Below are positions 47,244-55,955 of a stretch of 64,000 bases of DNA, piece by piece. This DNA is from Shewanella putrefaciens. GTDB taxonomy: Bacteria > Pseudomonadota > Gammaproteobacteria > Enterobacterales > Shewanellaceae. The stretch's first letter is position 1; each line of letters opens with the position of its first letter. Below the pieces are notes generated by a model. The model saw nothing but the letters and a program-made list of their open reading frames with translations, was not told the DNA's origin and did no database searches. The stretch lies in NCBI RefSeq assembly GCF_016406325.1, contig NZ_CP066370.1:496001-560000 (forward strand). Reading direction: 5' to 3'. The translations under genes were made by a program, and so were the position numbers.

Positions 47244-48170
47244 CTAGTTTAAAGGCCATCCATCATCAATATTAGTAAGATTACTTTTAATAATTTGTCT
47301 AAACTCTGCAACGCTCATGGCAGGTCTAATTCTATGAATCATTCTGTGGCAATTTGAACAAAGCATACATACATCATTGATTGTACTAGTAAGATCCTCA
47401 TCTCTCTCTGACAGTGGATTTAAGTGATGGCACTCAATATAATTTTTTCCGATATCACCGTAGACTTTCTCAAAGTCAAAACCACATGCCTGACAAACAT
47501 AGCCTAAATGCTCTTTTGCTTCCTTAACTAACTTAGCATTTCTCCTGAAATAATTGACCTCCTTGGTATGACGTTCACCTTCCTCGTATTCATAGCTTTG
47601 TGTATTTTCTTGGACTTTTAAGTCAAGTACATTAGTTACGCTTATAGTCTTGTTCAAAAGCCGATTAACATATCCCTCTACACCACCAAAGTGTGTAAGC
47701 CTATCTTCACGGACTCTATAAACATTGCCGCTTGGCCTAAACTTCGGCATATACTTAACATCTTCTTTGAACTGAAACCACGTTAAGTCAATATTTTGAG
47801 TTTTAAAGAAAAATACATATGGGAAATGATTACTACCCCACAAAAACTTAGATAATACTGGCATATGTACGCGCCAAAAACCTTTGATATGACACAATGC
47901 AGGCATGTCTCCCAACCCGCCTGTAGTTTTGATAAGTAACATGACATCGTTAGTGTTTAAATGTTTGATAATGCTTTTAGCACCGTCAGGTACACCCCAA
48001 ACATTACAAAAGCCCGTAGGAAATTCAGCAGAAAGAGTTTGACTAATTTCATCCTTAAGCTCAGCAGGAGAATGCTCTACTATGTCATCAATTGAAATGT
48101 CACCGAAAACAGTCTTGGGAAAATCTTCATTTGCGCCCTTCAGCCCTACATCATGAAAAAACAACTGCAT
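47244..48170 (-). CDS. HNH endonuclease with EVE/PUA-like N-terminal half (putative modification-dependent nuclease)
   Basis: A 308-residue protein. The C-terminal HNH nuclease is clear: CQACG (Cys 226, 229), ECHHLNPLS (His 248-249) and LCSNCHRMIH (Cys 271, 274, His 275, 279), giving the zinc-stabilised beta-beta-alpha-metal fold. Residues ~50-150 (CNVWGVPDGAKSIIKHLNTND, then LWGSNHFPYVFFF) look like an EVE/PUA-superfamily domain, which in other EVE-HNH enzymes reads modified cytosines. A type IV restriction role is therefore inferred, not shown. GGAG lies before ATG 48170. The gene is AT-rich, alone, and lies between structured repeats C and B, so horizontal transfer is likely. Confidence 0.72.
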   Translation of the reverse strand: MQLFFHDVGLKGANEDFPKTVFGDISIDDIVEHSPAELKDEISQTLSAEFPTGFCNVWGVPDGAKSIIKHLNTNDVMLLIKTTGGLGDMPALCHIKGFWRVHMPVLSKFLWGSNHFPYVFFFKTQNIDLTWFQFKEDVKYMPKFRPSGNVYRVREDRLTHFGGVEGYVNRLLNKTISVTNVLDLKVQENTQSYEYEEGERHTKEVNYFRRNAKLVKEAKEHLGYVCQACGFDFEKVYGDIGKNYIECHHLNPLSERDEDLTSTINDVCMLCSNCHRMIHRIRPAMSVAEFRQIIKSNLTNIDDGWPLN

Positions 48171-48475
48171 TTCTTACTCCCTAGAACTACTTTTAATCTT
48201 ATATTTTGCCTGAAAAGCTAGTATGTAAAATCAATTAGTTAATTTCAAATGTATATTTCTCAAACATTTCCACATTTCTTATATACCTCCAAAATGAAAT
48301 CACCATGTATGCATCTGTGAACACACTTGCTATAGCACAGGAATGCGGTTCACTGAGCCAAATGAATACATCAAAATATCATTTAAGTTAGATAACTTGA
48401 TGAATACAACCAATTGAACTTTATTGAAACATCCATTGTTAAATTTAGCGACAGGTATACTCGGGAATTAACGAG

Positions 48476-48575
48476 ATTAAGTACTTGCATGGAAGTGACC
48501 GTTGGCGGCAAGGATGCCGCCGTCGAGCCCTCAGGGATGAGTTTATGGCGTGTCACTGGAATACAAGTACTTAAT
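48476..48575 (+). repeat. Structured repeat element, copy B (100 bp)
   Basis: Outer 12-bp perfect inverted repeat ATTAAGTACTTG / CAAGTACTTAAT. Inner AGTGAC / GTCACT, hairpin GGCGGCA-AGGA-TGCCGCC and hairpin CTCA-GGGA-TGAG. Same length and order as copy A, with compensatory changes in the outer stem and in the first hairpin. Confidence 0.88.
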
Positions 48576-48819
48576 CTTTTAGCAAATCAGAAAGGATACT
48601 TTATTGTATCTGACCGATAGGGGCATAGAGAATATCACTATAATGCCTAGGACATTATTAACACTTTTTTTTAAATCATAAGCAGGCGTGTCACTGGGAA
48701 AACAATGGCAATTAATGCTGCATAACTCAGCAGCTTTGGTGGGAAACAACTAAGCCTGAGTTGCAAAAATCTATTATGATCTACGTGCTATAACAACTTA
48801 TCTTGCAATAAGGATTACC
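48576..48819. other. Intergenic tail with a partial repeat fragment
   Basis: GGCGTGTCACTGG recurs at 48686-48698, the 3' part of the structured repeat without the remainder, suggesting a decayed copy. No coding frame beyond a chance 68-codon frame over copy B. Confidence 0.45.
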
Positions 48820-49149
48820 GTGTCTCAGCCATCGGAACAACCTAAGTTCGAAACTGCGAAAATTTGCCCTTTGTGCCAAGGCGCGAATCAATGTGCTGTG
48901 ATTTTAGGTAAGGGCATTAAGGACTGTTGGTGCGCTCTGCAAACATTTCCACCTTTGGCCGCCTTGCAAGCGCAAGCATCAGGTTCGCTGCAAGGGGCAT
49001 TAAGCCCTATTTTACCGCCTAGCGATGCGTGTATTTGCCAAGCTTGTTTAAGCCAACTCAAGCTGGGTTTAAGTCAGGACCAGCTTAAAGCGCAGGATGA
49101 AAAAAGCCCATCGAGTGTGAGGGATGGGCTAGGTTATGAGGCGAAGTAA
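48820..49149 (+). CDS. Cysteine-rich CWC-family protein
   Basis: A 109-residue protein with a conserved cysteine pattern: CPLCQGANQCAV near residue 17, DCWC near residue 36 and CICQACL near residue 71. This matches the Cysteine-rich CWC family (PF14375 type), small putative metal-binding proteins without known role. GTG start at 48820 with AAGGA upstream. The protein ends without any further domain. Confidence 0.8.
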   Translation: MSQPSEQPKFETAKICPLCQGANQCAVILGKGIKDCWCALQTFPPLAALQAQASGSLQGALSPILPPSDACICQACLSQLKLGLSQDQLKAQDEKSPSSVRDGLGYEAK

Positions 49150-49188
49150 CGGCTATTTCTTGATTACAGGCTATTCATAGGTAGTGGG

Positions 49189-50301
49189 TTACTTATCTAT
49201 GGTGTAATCCAGTTGCACGCTAGTTTGTGCTTCAACCGCTTTACCATTTTCAAACTTTGGTGCGTAACGCCATTTATCTAGGGCTTTAATGCTCTCTTTT
49301 TCAAATAAAATGCCACCATTAGAGGCTAAAATTTCAGGATTTTTCACGAAACCATGTTCATCTACGGTAAATTTAAGCTGAACCCAGCCACTTTTCCGTT
49401 GTTGGGCATAGGATAATGGATATTTAGGGTTAATACGGAAAATAGGTTGTTGTTCCTGTGCGTCGGCCCATGGGCGCATTTTGCCGATAGCAATACAGTG
49501 AGCGGTGGACTCCTCACGCTTTCCTCGGCGCTCATAGAGTTCGACTAAATAAGCGTGGGCACTTAAGGCATAGGGATGGCTAAAGTTAAGGGCTTCAAAC
49601 TGCTTAACGACTTCTAAAAGCAATGGAATCGCTTTGTCATCATGCTTTTCTGCATACTCAACGGCACCCACCACATAGGTTGCCTTGACTCTATCTAATG
49701 CATTTTCGGGAAGAATTTCTTTATAAATATCATAGGCATCGAAGGCATAGTTTCTTATGCTTTTGGTGTATAGCTCAGTATTGGATAAGCGATTGAAGGC
49801 AGCCATTTTTACATCGGCTATGAGTTTTTTATTATCCGATTTTTCTGCGATATCAATTGCTGCTTGCAGGTAATCTTTTGCAACCTTAGCTTTGCTCTCG
49901 GTTGTAGCAGATCCTAGCAAGGGATCGATAAGCTCCAGTGCCTCTTTGCCGTAATGGACTTTATAGTTTGCTAATGCGATTTGATATAGCTCATTCGCCT
50001 TGGCAGTTTGTGCTAGGTTTTTTTCTGTAAATGGGTAGGGTGCAACTTGCTTTTCTATTGCGCTGGCCCAGTTTATGGCGAGATTCGCTAAGTCGATACT
50101 GTCCTTGGCATATTGAGCTTCGCCGAGTTGATAAGCGGTTTTAGCACTCGCTTCAATATTCGCGGCATCGCCCTTTTCAACGGCGGCTTGATAGTCACTA
50201 TAGGCTTTGGCAAAGCTATTTTCTGAGGCATGCACGCTAAGAGAAGTGCCTAAAGTGAGGGCAAGAAGACAGGCAATTGGCAGCATTTTTCCGTGTGACA
50301 T
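49189..50301 (-). CDS. TonB-family energy transducer with TPR-like N-terminal region
   Basis: A 370-residue protein. The signal peptide MSHGKMLPIACLLALTLGTSLSVHA ends near residue 25. A helical region of about 240 residues follows, resembling tetratricopeptide repeats (YAEKHDDKAIPLLLEVVKQFEAL). The C-terminal ~90 residues form a TonB domain (INPKYPLSYAQQRKSGWVQLKFTVDEHGFV, ALDKWRYAPKFENGKAVEAQTSVQLDYTI). It is an unusual soluble periplasmic TonB without a membrane anchor, seen in several Shewanella proteins. The start at 50301 is set by AAGGA upstream; a longer frame to 50340 is rejected. Confidence 0.85.
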   Translation of the reverse strand: MSHGKMLPIACLLALTLGTSLSVHASENSFAKAYSDYQAAVEKGDAANIEASAKTAYQLGEAQYAKDSIDLANLAINWASAIEKQVAPYPFTEKNLAQTAKANELYQIALANYKVHYGKEALELIDPLLGSATTESKAKVAKDYLQAAIDIAEKSDNKKLIADVKMAAFNRLSNTELYTKSIRNYAFDAYDIYKEILPENALDRVKATYVVGAVEYAEKHDDKAIPLLLEVVKQFEALNFSHPYALSAHAYLVELYERRGKREESTAHCIAIGKMRPWADAQEQQPIFRINPKYPLSYAQQRKSGWVQLKFTVDEHGFVKNPEILASNGGILFEKESIKALDKWRYAPKFENGKAVEAQTSVQLDYTIDK

Positions 50302-50480
50302 TCTATATATCCTTATTATTAATGAAGTTGGATGATACATAGATGTGGATTATGGGACAAGTCAGTTTGGTTTTTGTTAATTTGCGGTAGAGGTGCTGAG
50401 CACTTAGATTGAAAATAGGCGAGCCCAGTTGTCACTGGGTCGCTTACTTTATTTGTTGTTATGACTAAATGACTACCGGA

Positions 50481-51287
50481 TTATTTGGCAATAAAAGTCA
50501 CGGCGAACTGCCCAAGCGCGCCGTATTCAAATTTGCAGACCTGTGCCAATGGCAGATCGAGCACGCCAGCGTAGGAGCCTGTGATCACATATTGCCCTTG
50601 CGTTAAGCCAATGCCTTGGGCGGATAAAAAGTTAACTAACCAGTAGAGTCCCGCCTTAGGGAAACCGTTAGGATGAATGGCGGATTTTTGCAGAGTGTCG
50701 CCATCCTGAATATCAACGCGGAGTTCAAAACGGCTCGTCTCTAAACCTTCTTGCGGATTAAGTACTGGCCCTAACCACAGCCCTTGATTGACTAAGCCAT
50801 CGGCGAGGGCATCAAAATGCGTCGCTTCACTGGGTGTGTGGTAGCGGCTTTTGATCAATTCCAAGGCTAAGCGTGTGTGGCCTAAGGCCGCATCGATTTC
50901 AGCCTCAGTGTAAGGCGTGGCTCTTGGCGGTAAATCGCGAGCAATCTCGAAGGCGAGTTCGGGTTCGACTCGGGCAAGCCCTTTAGTTGATGGATAGAGT
51001 GAGCAAGTGGTCGATTGTTGATACACATCAGCTTGATAAATAGGCGCTACGACGGTTTTTTCCGCCGAGGGTAAGAGGCATTTCCACGCTGCGATAGGAT
51101 TGTTATCGCTTGCCTTATATATTTCTGCCACGGTTTGTTGAATAGCGAAGGCCTGTTCGAAGCTGGTTGGCCTTAGTTCTGGGATCAGTAAATCGCCGCT
51201 CGTGCCTGCGGCGCGGCGCTCGGCTAATTCTTTGGCTGCAGTATTAATATGCGTTTTAACTTGTTCGAGTGTGGCGGTAGATAACAT
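50481..51287 (-). CDS. 2-Keto-4-pentenoate hydratase / 2-oxohepta-3-ene-dioate hydratase-like (FAH fold)
   Basis: A 268-residue protein of the MhpD/HpcG group of the fumarylacetoacetase (FAH) superfamily. The metal-binding acidic residues are in VEPELAFEIARDLP. Active-site regions include ALELIKSRY and ITGSYAGVLDLPLAQVCKFEYG. These enzymes hydrate 2-hydroxydienoates in meta-cleavage pathways. No such aromatic pathway genes lie nearby, so the natural substrate is unclear. Confidence 0.85.
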   Translation of the reverse strand: MLSTATLEQVKTHINTAAKELAERRAAGTSGDLLIPELRPTSFEQAFAIQQTVAEIYKASDNNPIAAWKCLLPSAEKTVVAPIYQADVYQQSTTCSLYPSTKGLARVEPELAFEIARDLPPRATPYTEAEIDAALGHTRLALELIKSRYHTPSEATHFDALADGLVNQGLWLGPVLNPQEGLETSRFELRVDIQDGDTLQKSAIHPNGFPKAGLYWLVNFLSAQGIGLTQGQYVITGSYAGVLDLPLAQVCKFEYGALGQFAVTFIAK

Positions 51288-51603
51288 TAACTTTCCTATT
51301 TAAAGCGTTAGCTTAAAAAGAAGTGGCCTAGAGAGTGTGGCAGAAGCCATTTTTATGGGCCAAATATACTCGGTTATTGGCAACGCGGGAAATGCCAATG
51401 TTGGCTTTCGGGGTAAATCTGCTGTCGTTGATTCAAACGTAGGGCCAATATTTCAGCCATCGTAAGATGCTGATACTTGCCTCACATAAGTGTCAGCTAA
51501 AGTATCCAATCTAACGCGAATGTTTCCATGATGATCCGCTAGATATTGTGTTAGCTCAGTGCCAGAATGGCTGTCCATTTTGCGGTTTCTACTGGACTCC
51601 TTC
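51288..51603. other. Intergenic region
   Basis: About 300 bases between divergent genes. The 51559 GTG opens a frame in front of the transporter. Nothing else is recognised. Confidence 0.35.
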
Positions 51604-52578
51604 GTGAATCTTAGCCATAACGCCCCTCAGGCAAATAATCATGCTCAACTCGGGCTCCTATTCATCTCAGTTGCGGTTTTATTTTGGGGTATTTTACCCA
51701 TAGCATTGAAACTGTCGGGTGCGTTTATCGATCCCATTACTTTGACTTGGTTTCGTTTTTTAGTCGCATGGCTAGTGAGCTTAGTTATCCAGTGGAGTGC
51801 GGGCAGTTTAAAACAATTTGCGGGACTGACGGGAACGGCCTGGTTAAGGTTGGTGCTTGCTGGCATCTTTTTGATGCTTAACTACGTTTCATTTGTGTAT
51901 TCCCTCGATTTTCTTGCACCGGGTGCCGCCCAGCTTAACTTCCAAACCTCACCCTTTTTCCTCGCCTTTGGTGGTGTGTTGTTTTTTAAGGAACGGCTTA
52001 ATGCGGTGCAGCTCAGCTGTTTTGCGACTTTAGCATTAGGTATGTTGATGTTTTTCCATCCGTATTTAGATTTTTCTGCATCGGATAATCATCAGGTTTG
52101 GCTTGGGGTGATGATTATTCAGTTCTCTGCCTTATCGTGGACGACCTATGCGTTATTACAAAAATCCTTATTGAACCGTTTATCGCCCGCGAACGTACTA
52201 TTAGTGCTCTATGGTTTAGGCATTGTGGTTATGGCACCCTTTAGTGACTTTAGTCAGTTCGCCAACATGGACAGTTTCGATTGGCAGGTTGCCCTGTTTT
52301 GCGCTGCCAATACACTGATCGCTTATGGTTGTTTTGGTCAGTCGATAAAATATTGGCCGACGGCACAGGTGAGCGCCATGTTGGCCCTAACACCCGTATT
52401 TAGCTTTAGTGCCACGGCGTTAGTGGTGAGCCTTGGCTGGTGGCCAGAAGTATTCCGTGCTGATGAATTAGATGGTCTATCTCTGCTGGGGATTGGCGTG
52501 ATTATTGTGTCTGTGATGGTGGTGCAATTGCTGCCTATGTACCGTAATCGTCAGGCGAAGCGTTTACAGGCTGCCTAA
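51604..52578 (+). CDS. EamA/DMT-superfamily membrane transporter
   Basis: About 325 residues with ten transmembrane helices in two EamA repeats (FISVAVLFWGILPIALKLSGAFIDPITLTWFRF in the first, SALSWTTYALLQKSLLNRLSPANVLLVLYGLG in the second). Drug/metabolite transporters of this family export amino acids, metabolites or drugs. The substrate is unknown. The start is uncertain: GTG 51604 is taken, GTG 51559 is possible. Confidence 0.85.
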   Translation: MNLSHNAPQANNHAQLGLLFISVAVLFWGILPIALKLSGAFIDPITLTWFRFLVAWLVSLVIQWSAGSLKQFAGLTGTAWLRLVLAGIFLMLNYVSFVYSLDFLAPGAAQLNFQTSPFFLAFGGVLFFKERLNAVQLSCFATLALGMLMFFHPYLDFSASDNHQVWLGVMIIQFSALSWTTYALLQKSLLNRLSPANVLLVLYGLGIVVMAPFSDFSQFANMDSFDWQVALFCAANTLIAYGCFGQSIKYWPTAQVSAMLALTPVFSFSATALVVSLGWWPEVFRADELDGLSLLGIGVIIVSVMVVQLLPMYRNRQAKRLQAA

Positions 52579-52607
52579 CGCATACATTTTATTTATGGGA
52601 AAGGCCA

Positions 52608-53222
52608 GTGATCACTAGACTCAGCGAATTAAAACTTCAGGATATCCGTGGCGTCATCTTCGATCTCGACGGTACGCTTGCGCATTCTAATCCCGATTTT
52701 GCTGGGCTGCGGCGTGAATTGGGGATTCATTCTGGCACGGATATCTTGGCCCATGTTGAGAGTCTCAGTACTGGTGAAGCACGGGCTAAGGCGTTAGACA
52801 TTGTCCATGAGTACGAAAGGCAAAGTTCACTCAATGCTCGTTGGATTGATGGCGCGAGGGAGCTTATCGAATGCCTACGGGCCAAGTCACTGCCCTTGGC
52901 TATTTTGACTCGCAATATGCCAGAAGCGGCGCAAATTACTATCGAAAAACTGGGTATTGATATCCCTTTAGTGCTGACCCGTTACGATGCAGAGCCTAAG
53001 CCGCATCCCGAAGGTATTCACCTTATTTGCCAGCAGTGGCAACTCGCGCCCGCTGATATTTTATATATAGGCGATTATCTGTTTGATCTGCAAACTGCGC
53101 GTAATGCAGGTAGCCGCTGCGCCCTCTATTGTCCTGAAACCATTCCCGATTATGCCAAGGGCGCCGATATGCTCGTTACTTGCTACCATAGCTTTATTGA
53201 AGCATGGACAGTTGGCGACTAG
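52608..53222 (+). CDS. HAD-superfamily hydrolase (phosphatase-like)
   Basis: A 204-residue haloacid-dehalogenase family protein. Motif I is GVIFDLDGTLAHS (catalytic Asp pair), motif II LAILTRN, motif III Lys in YDAEPKPHPEG, and motif IV is GDYLFDLQTARNAG. It resembles Gph/GmhB-like small-molecule phosphatases. GTG start at 52608 with AAAGG. It lies 30 bases after the EamA transporter on the same strand and overlaps by four bases the end of a convergent gene. Confidence 0.9.
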   Translation: MITRLSELKLQDIRGVIFDLDGTLAHSNPDFAGLRRELGIHSGTDILAHVESLSTGEARAKALDIVHEYERQSSLNARWIDGARELIECLRAKSLPLAILTRNMPEAAQITIEKLGIDIPLVLTRYDAEPKPHPEGIHLICQQWQLAPADILYIGDYLFDLQTARNAGSRCALYCPETIPDYAKGADMLVTCYHSFIEAWTVGD

Positions 53223-53590
53223 GCATTGTTTTGGGCCGTGACTGCATCTTGCTTATCTTGTTTCAGTCCCAAGCGCACACTATCTAGTAAGGCAATTAGC
53301 CAGCAGAGGATAAAGCCATACATTAACTTGTCTGCACCATCCCGAATAGTTGCGGTGGTTTGTTTGGTCACTTCGGCCGCAATCACGCCTATATCCAACG
53401 GCAAAACGCCAGTTTGAATATCCAGCGAGATAAGCTGTGCGACTTGCATGACTTGTTGCAGCATCAGGCCGAGACTCAGTATTGCCAGTACAAAAAACAC
53501 TAGGCCAGTGCGTTTATGCTTAAGATAGAAATGGCCGCTGCCGGGGGCGACGAAGGCGGATAATAGTCCAGCGGTAAGGGCTTTTTTCAT
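53219..53590 (-). CDS. Small membrane protein, TM2-like, unknown function
   Basis: A 123-residue protein with two or three hydrophobic helices: AGLLSAFVAPGSGHFYLKHKRTGLVFFVLAILSLGLM at the N-terminus and LMYGFILCWLIALLDSVRLGL near the C-terminus. The first part has the P-G-G-F/Y pattern of TM2-like proteins. The gene overlaps by four bases the end of the HAD gene, tail to tail. No function can be stated. Confidence 0.75.
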   Translation of the reverse strand: MKKALTAGLLSAFVAPGSGHFYLKHKRTGLVFFVLAILSLGLMLQQVMQVAQLISLDIQTGVLPLDIGVIAAEVTKQTTATIRDGADKLMYGFILCWLIALLDSVRLGLKQDKQDAVTAQNNA

Positions 53591-53682
53591 GGGAGTCGAT
53601 TACTTATGCCATTAAACTCTTTGGATATTAGACACTAAGCTTTATCTTTGCTAAAGGCAAACTAAGACAAAATCAAGCCAAC

Positions 53683-53708
53683 AAAAAAGGAGCCTAGGCT
53701 CCTTTTTT
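53683..53708. terminator. Terminator after deaD
   Basis: A 26-base perfect palindrome made of A6, GGAGCC, TAGGCTCC and T6, usable on both strands. Confidence 0.9.
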
Positions 53709-53728
53709 AGTCTCTAGCTTAAGCTAGA

Positions 53729-55651
53729 TTAGTCTTCACGTGGTTTACGTGGCTTACGCTCACCGGCAGGTTTGTCTGCACGTGGTTTGCGATCAGCAAA
53801 TGGTTTGTCACCCGTAGACGCAGCGCGAGGCTTACGATCACCCGCTGGGCGGTCACCCGTTGGACGATCGCCACGTGGTTTACGGTCACCAGCAGGACGG
53901 TCTGAACGAGCACTGCGGCCTGAATCAACAAATACTTGATCGCCAGCTTCGCGGATGTTCAATGGCTTGCCACAAACACGTACTTTACGTAGGTGCTGTA
54001 ACACGTCTTTTGGCATGCCGTCTGGCAGGTCAACGGTAGTCACTGCATCGTAAAGTTGGATTGCGCCAATGTAACGGCTGTCAATGTTGGCTTCGTTCGC
54101 GATAGCGCCAACGATGTTACCCACACCCACACCATTCTCACGACCTACGTCGATAACGTAACGACACATTTTTAAATCTGGGTTGTCTTTCAACGCTTCA
54201 GCTGAGCCTAAGCTGGCTGGCATTGGACGCGGTTCGCGACTTCTGCGTTCACCACGCTCACCACCACGGTCATTACGATCACTTCCGCGGTCGCTACGTT
54301 CACTGCGCTCATTACGTTCATCACGAACACGTTCTTGAATGGCTGGCAATTGCAAAGGACGTTCTTGTTGAACTTGCTGTAACAAGGCTGCGGCTAGCAG
54401 ATCGGTATCGACTTCTAACTGTTGGCATAATTGAGCAACAGCTTCTTTCATGAAATCTAAATCGCCGTTGATGGTTTCAGCCAATTGCTCACCTAAGCGA
54501 GACAGACGACGTTCTGCAACTGTCTCTGGACTTGGGATTTTCATTGGTGAAATACGACTGTTAGTTGAACGCTCGATAGTGCGCAGCATGCGCATTTCAC
54601 GGCTTGTCACAAACAGGATTGCCATACCAGTACGGCCAGCACGGCCTGTACGGCCAATACGGTGCACATAAGCTTCGGCATCATACGGAATATCGTAGTT
54701 CACAACGTGACCAATACGCTCAACGTCAAGACCACGGGCCGCAACGTCAGTCGCGATCAGAATGTCTAACTTGCCACGTTTCAGTTGGTCAACTGCACGC
54801 TCACGGGCTTGCTGGTTCATGTCACCGTGTAGTGGTGATGAAGCATAACCGCGGGCTTCTAACTTTTCAGCTAACTCAACACATGAGTTACGAGTACGCA
54901 CGAATATGATCACACCTTCAGTGTTTTCAACTTCTAATACACGTACTAAAGCTTCAAGTTTGTTGTGTTGTGACACTTGCACAAAACGCTGTTCGATTGA
55001 TTCAACCGTTGTTTGGCTTGATTCGATACGAACATGCACAGGGCTGCGTAAATGTTGGTTAGCAACACGCTTAATTTGCTCTGGCATAGTGGCAGAGAAT
55101 AACGCCAATTGGCGCTCGCTTGGCGTGTGCTCAAGGATCCATTCGATATCGTCGATGAAGCCCATTTTTAACATTTCATCGGCTTCATCAAGCACGAGTG
55201 CTTTTAATGAATCAAGTTTCAAGGTACCGCGACGCATATGGTCCATAACACGACCTGGCGTACCCACGATAACCTGTGGACCACGTTTCAGGGCATTCAA
55301 CTGTTGTTGCATGCTTTGACCGCCGTAAATTGGCAGAACGTGGAAATTCTTCATAAATTTGGCATAGCTACTAAATGCTTCAGCAACCTGAACCGCTAAT
55401 TCACGCGTTGGCGCTAATACTAAAATTTGCGGTGTAGTTTGGCTGGTGACTTTGTTAAGTAGCGGCAGCGCGAAGGCGCCAGTTTTACCTGTACCTGTTT
55501 GCGCTTGACCTAAAATATCTTTGCCAGCCATAAGTGGATCAATACTGGCTGATTGGATTGGCGTGGGTTTTTCATAACCTAGCTCGTCAAGAGCACGCAA
55601 CAAATTCTCGGACAGGCCGAGTTCACGGAAAGTTCTTTCATCGGATGACAT
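53729..55651 (-). CDS. deaD: ATP-dependent RNA helicase DeaD/CsdA
   Basis: A 640-residue DEAD-box helicase for ribosome assembly and mRNA turnover at low temperature. The Q-motif region is YEKPTPIQSASI, Walker A AQTGTGKT, then VLDEADEMLK, SAT in LFSATMPEQ, and HRIGRTGRAGR. The DeaD RNA-binding domain follows at residues ~470-560 (VGVGNIVGAIANEANIDSRYIGAI). The tail consists of Arg/Asp-rich repeats such as DRKPRGDRPTGDRPAGDRKPR. Cold induction is usual for this gene, but no cold-shock leader motif was proven in the ~300-base upstream region. Confidence 0.96.
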   Translation of the reverse strand: MSSDERTFRELGLSENLLRALDELGYEKPTPIQSASIDPLMAGKDILGQAQTGTGKTGAFALPLLNKVTSQTTPQILVLAPTRELAVQVAEAFSSYAKFMKNFHVLPIYGGQSMQQQLNALKRGPQVIVGTPGRVMDHMRRGTLKLDSLKALVLDEADEMLKMGFIDDIEWILEHTPSERQLALFSATMPEQIKRVANQHLRSPVHVRIESSQTTVESIEQRFVQVSQHNKLEALVRVLEVENTEGVIIFVRTRNSCVELAEKLEARGYASSPLHGDMNQQARERAVDQLKRGKLDILIATDVAARGLDVERIGHVVNYDIPYDAEAYVHRIGRTGRAGRTGMAILFVTSREMRMLRTIERSTNSRISPMKIPSPETVAERRLSRLGEQLAETINGDLDFMKEAVAQLCQQLEVDTDLLAAALLQQVQQERPLQLPAIQERVRDERNERSERSDRGSDRNDRGGERGERRSREPRPMPASLGSAEALKDNPDLKMCRYVIDVGRENGVGVGNIVGAIANEANIDSRYIGAIQLYDAVTTVDLPDGMPKDVLQHLRKVRVCGKPLNIREAGDQVFVDSGRSARSDRPAGDRKPRGDRPTGDRPAGDRKPRAASTGDKPFADRKPRADKPAGERKPRKPRED

Positions 55652-55955
55652 TGGGTTGTAGCCTTGTGGATGCGCGCGCGAAATGGCGCTAATAGTTTCA
55701 CAGACAGAAAATCAACCCCGTGTCGATTTCCCGCGAACGACGGATTATAGCAGCATAGCAGCCACTTTACCAATCAGAGTCACACTATTTAACCTGTTTT
55801 CTGCATTTTTTTCGCTAAAACTGAGCAAGAAACGCGCCACTTCCCATTAATTCTTTAAATATTCAACATTTAATTGAAGTAATTCAAATGCAGACTCAGT
55901 TAAAGAAGCGCAGTCCTTAAACGACTGCGCTTCTAAATATAATCGCGGTTGGTTT
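55652..55955. other. Leader/intergenic region deaD - uvrA
   Basis: About 300 bases: the promoter and possible long leader of deaD, and the uvrA terminator hairpin GAAGCGCAGTC / GACTGCGCTTC (55905-55933). Confidence 0.5.
55905..55933 (-). terminator. Terminator of uvrA
   Basis: An 11-bp perfect stem with a short T-rich tail, 20 bases past the uvrA stop. Confidence 0.7.

Noticed and set aside
48414..48620. 68-codon frame over structured repeat B, and a similar minus-strand frame (25448-25657) over copy A
   Set aside because: These frames follow the repeat's conserved sequence, not a protein family; the stems with compensatory changes explain the conservation.
53719..53931. Reverse-strand open frames over the deaD tail
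   Set aside because: Shadow frames created by the Arg/Asp-rich repeat codons of deaD.
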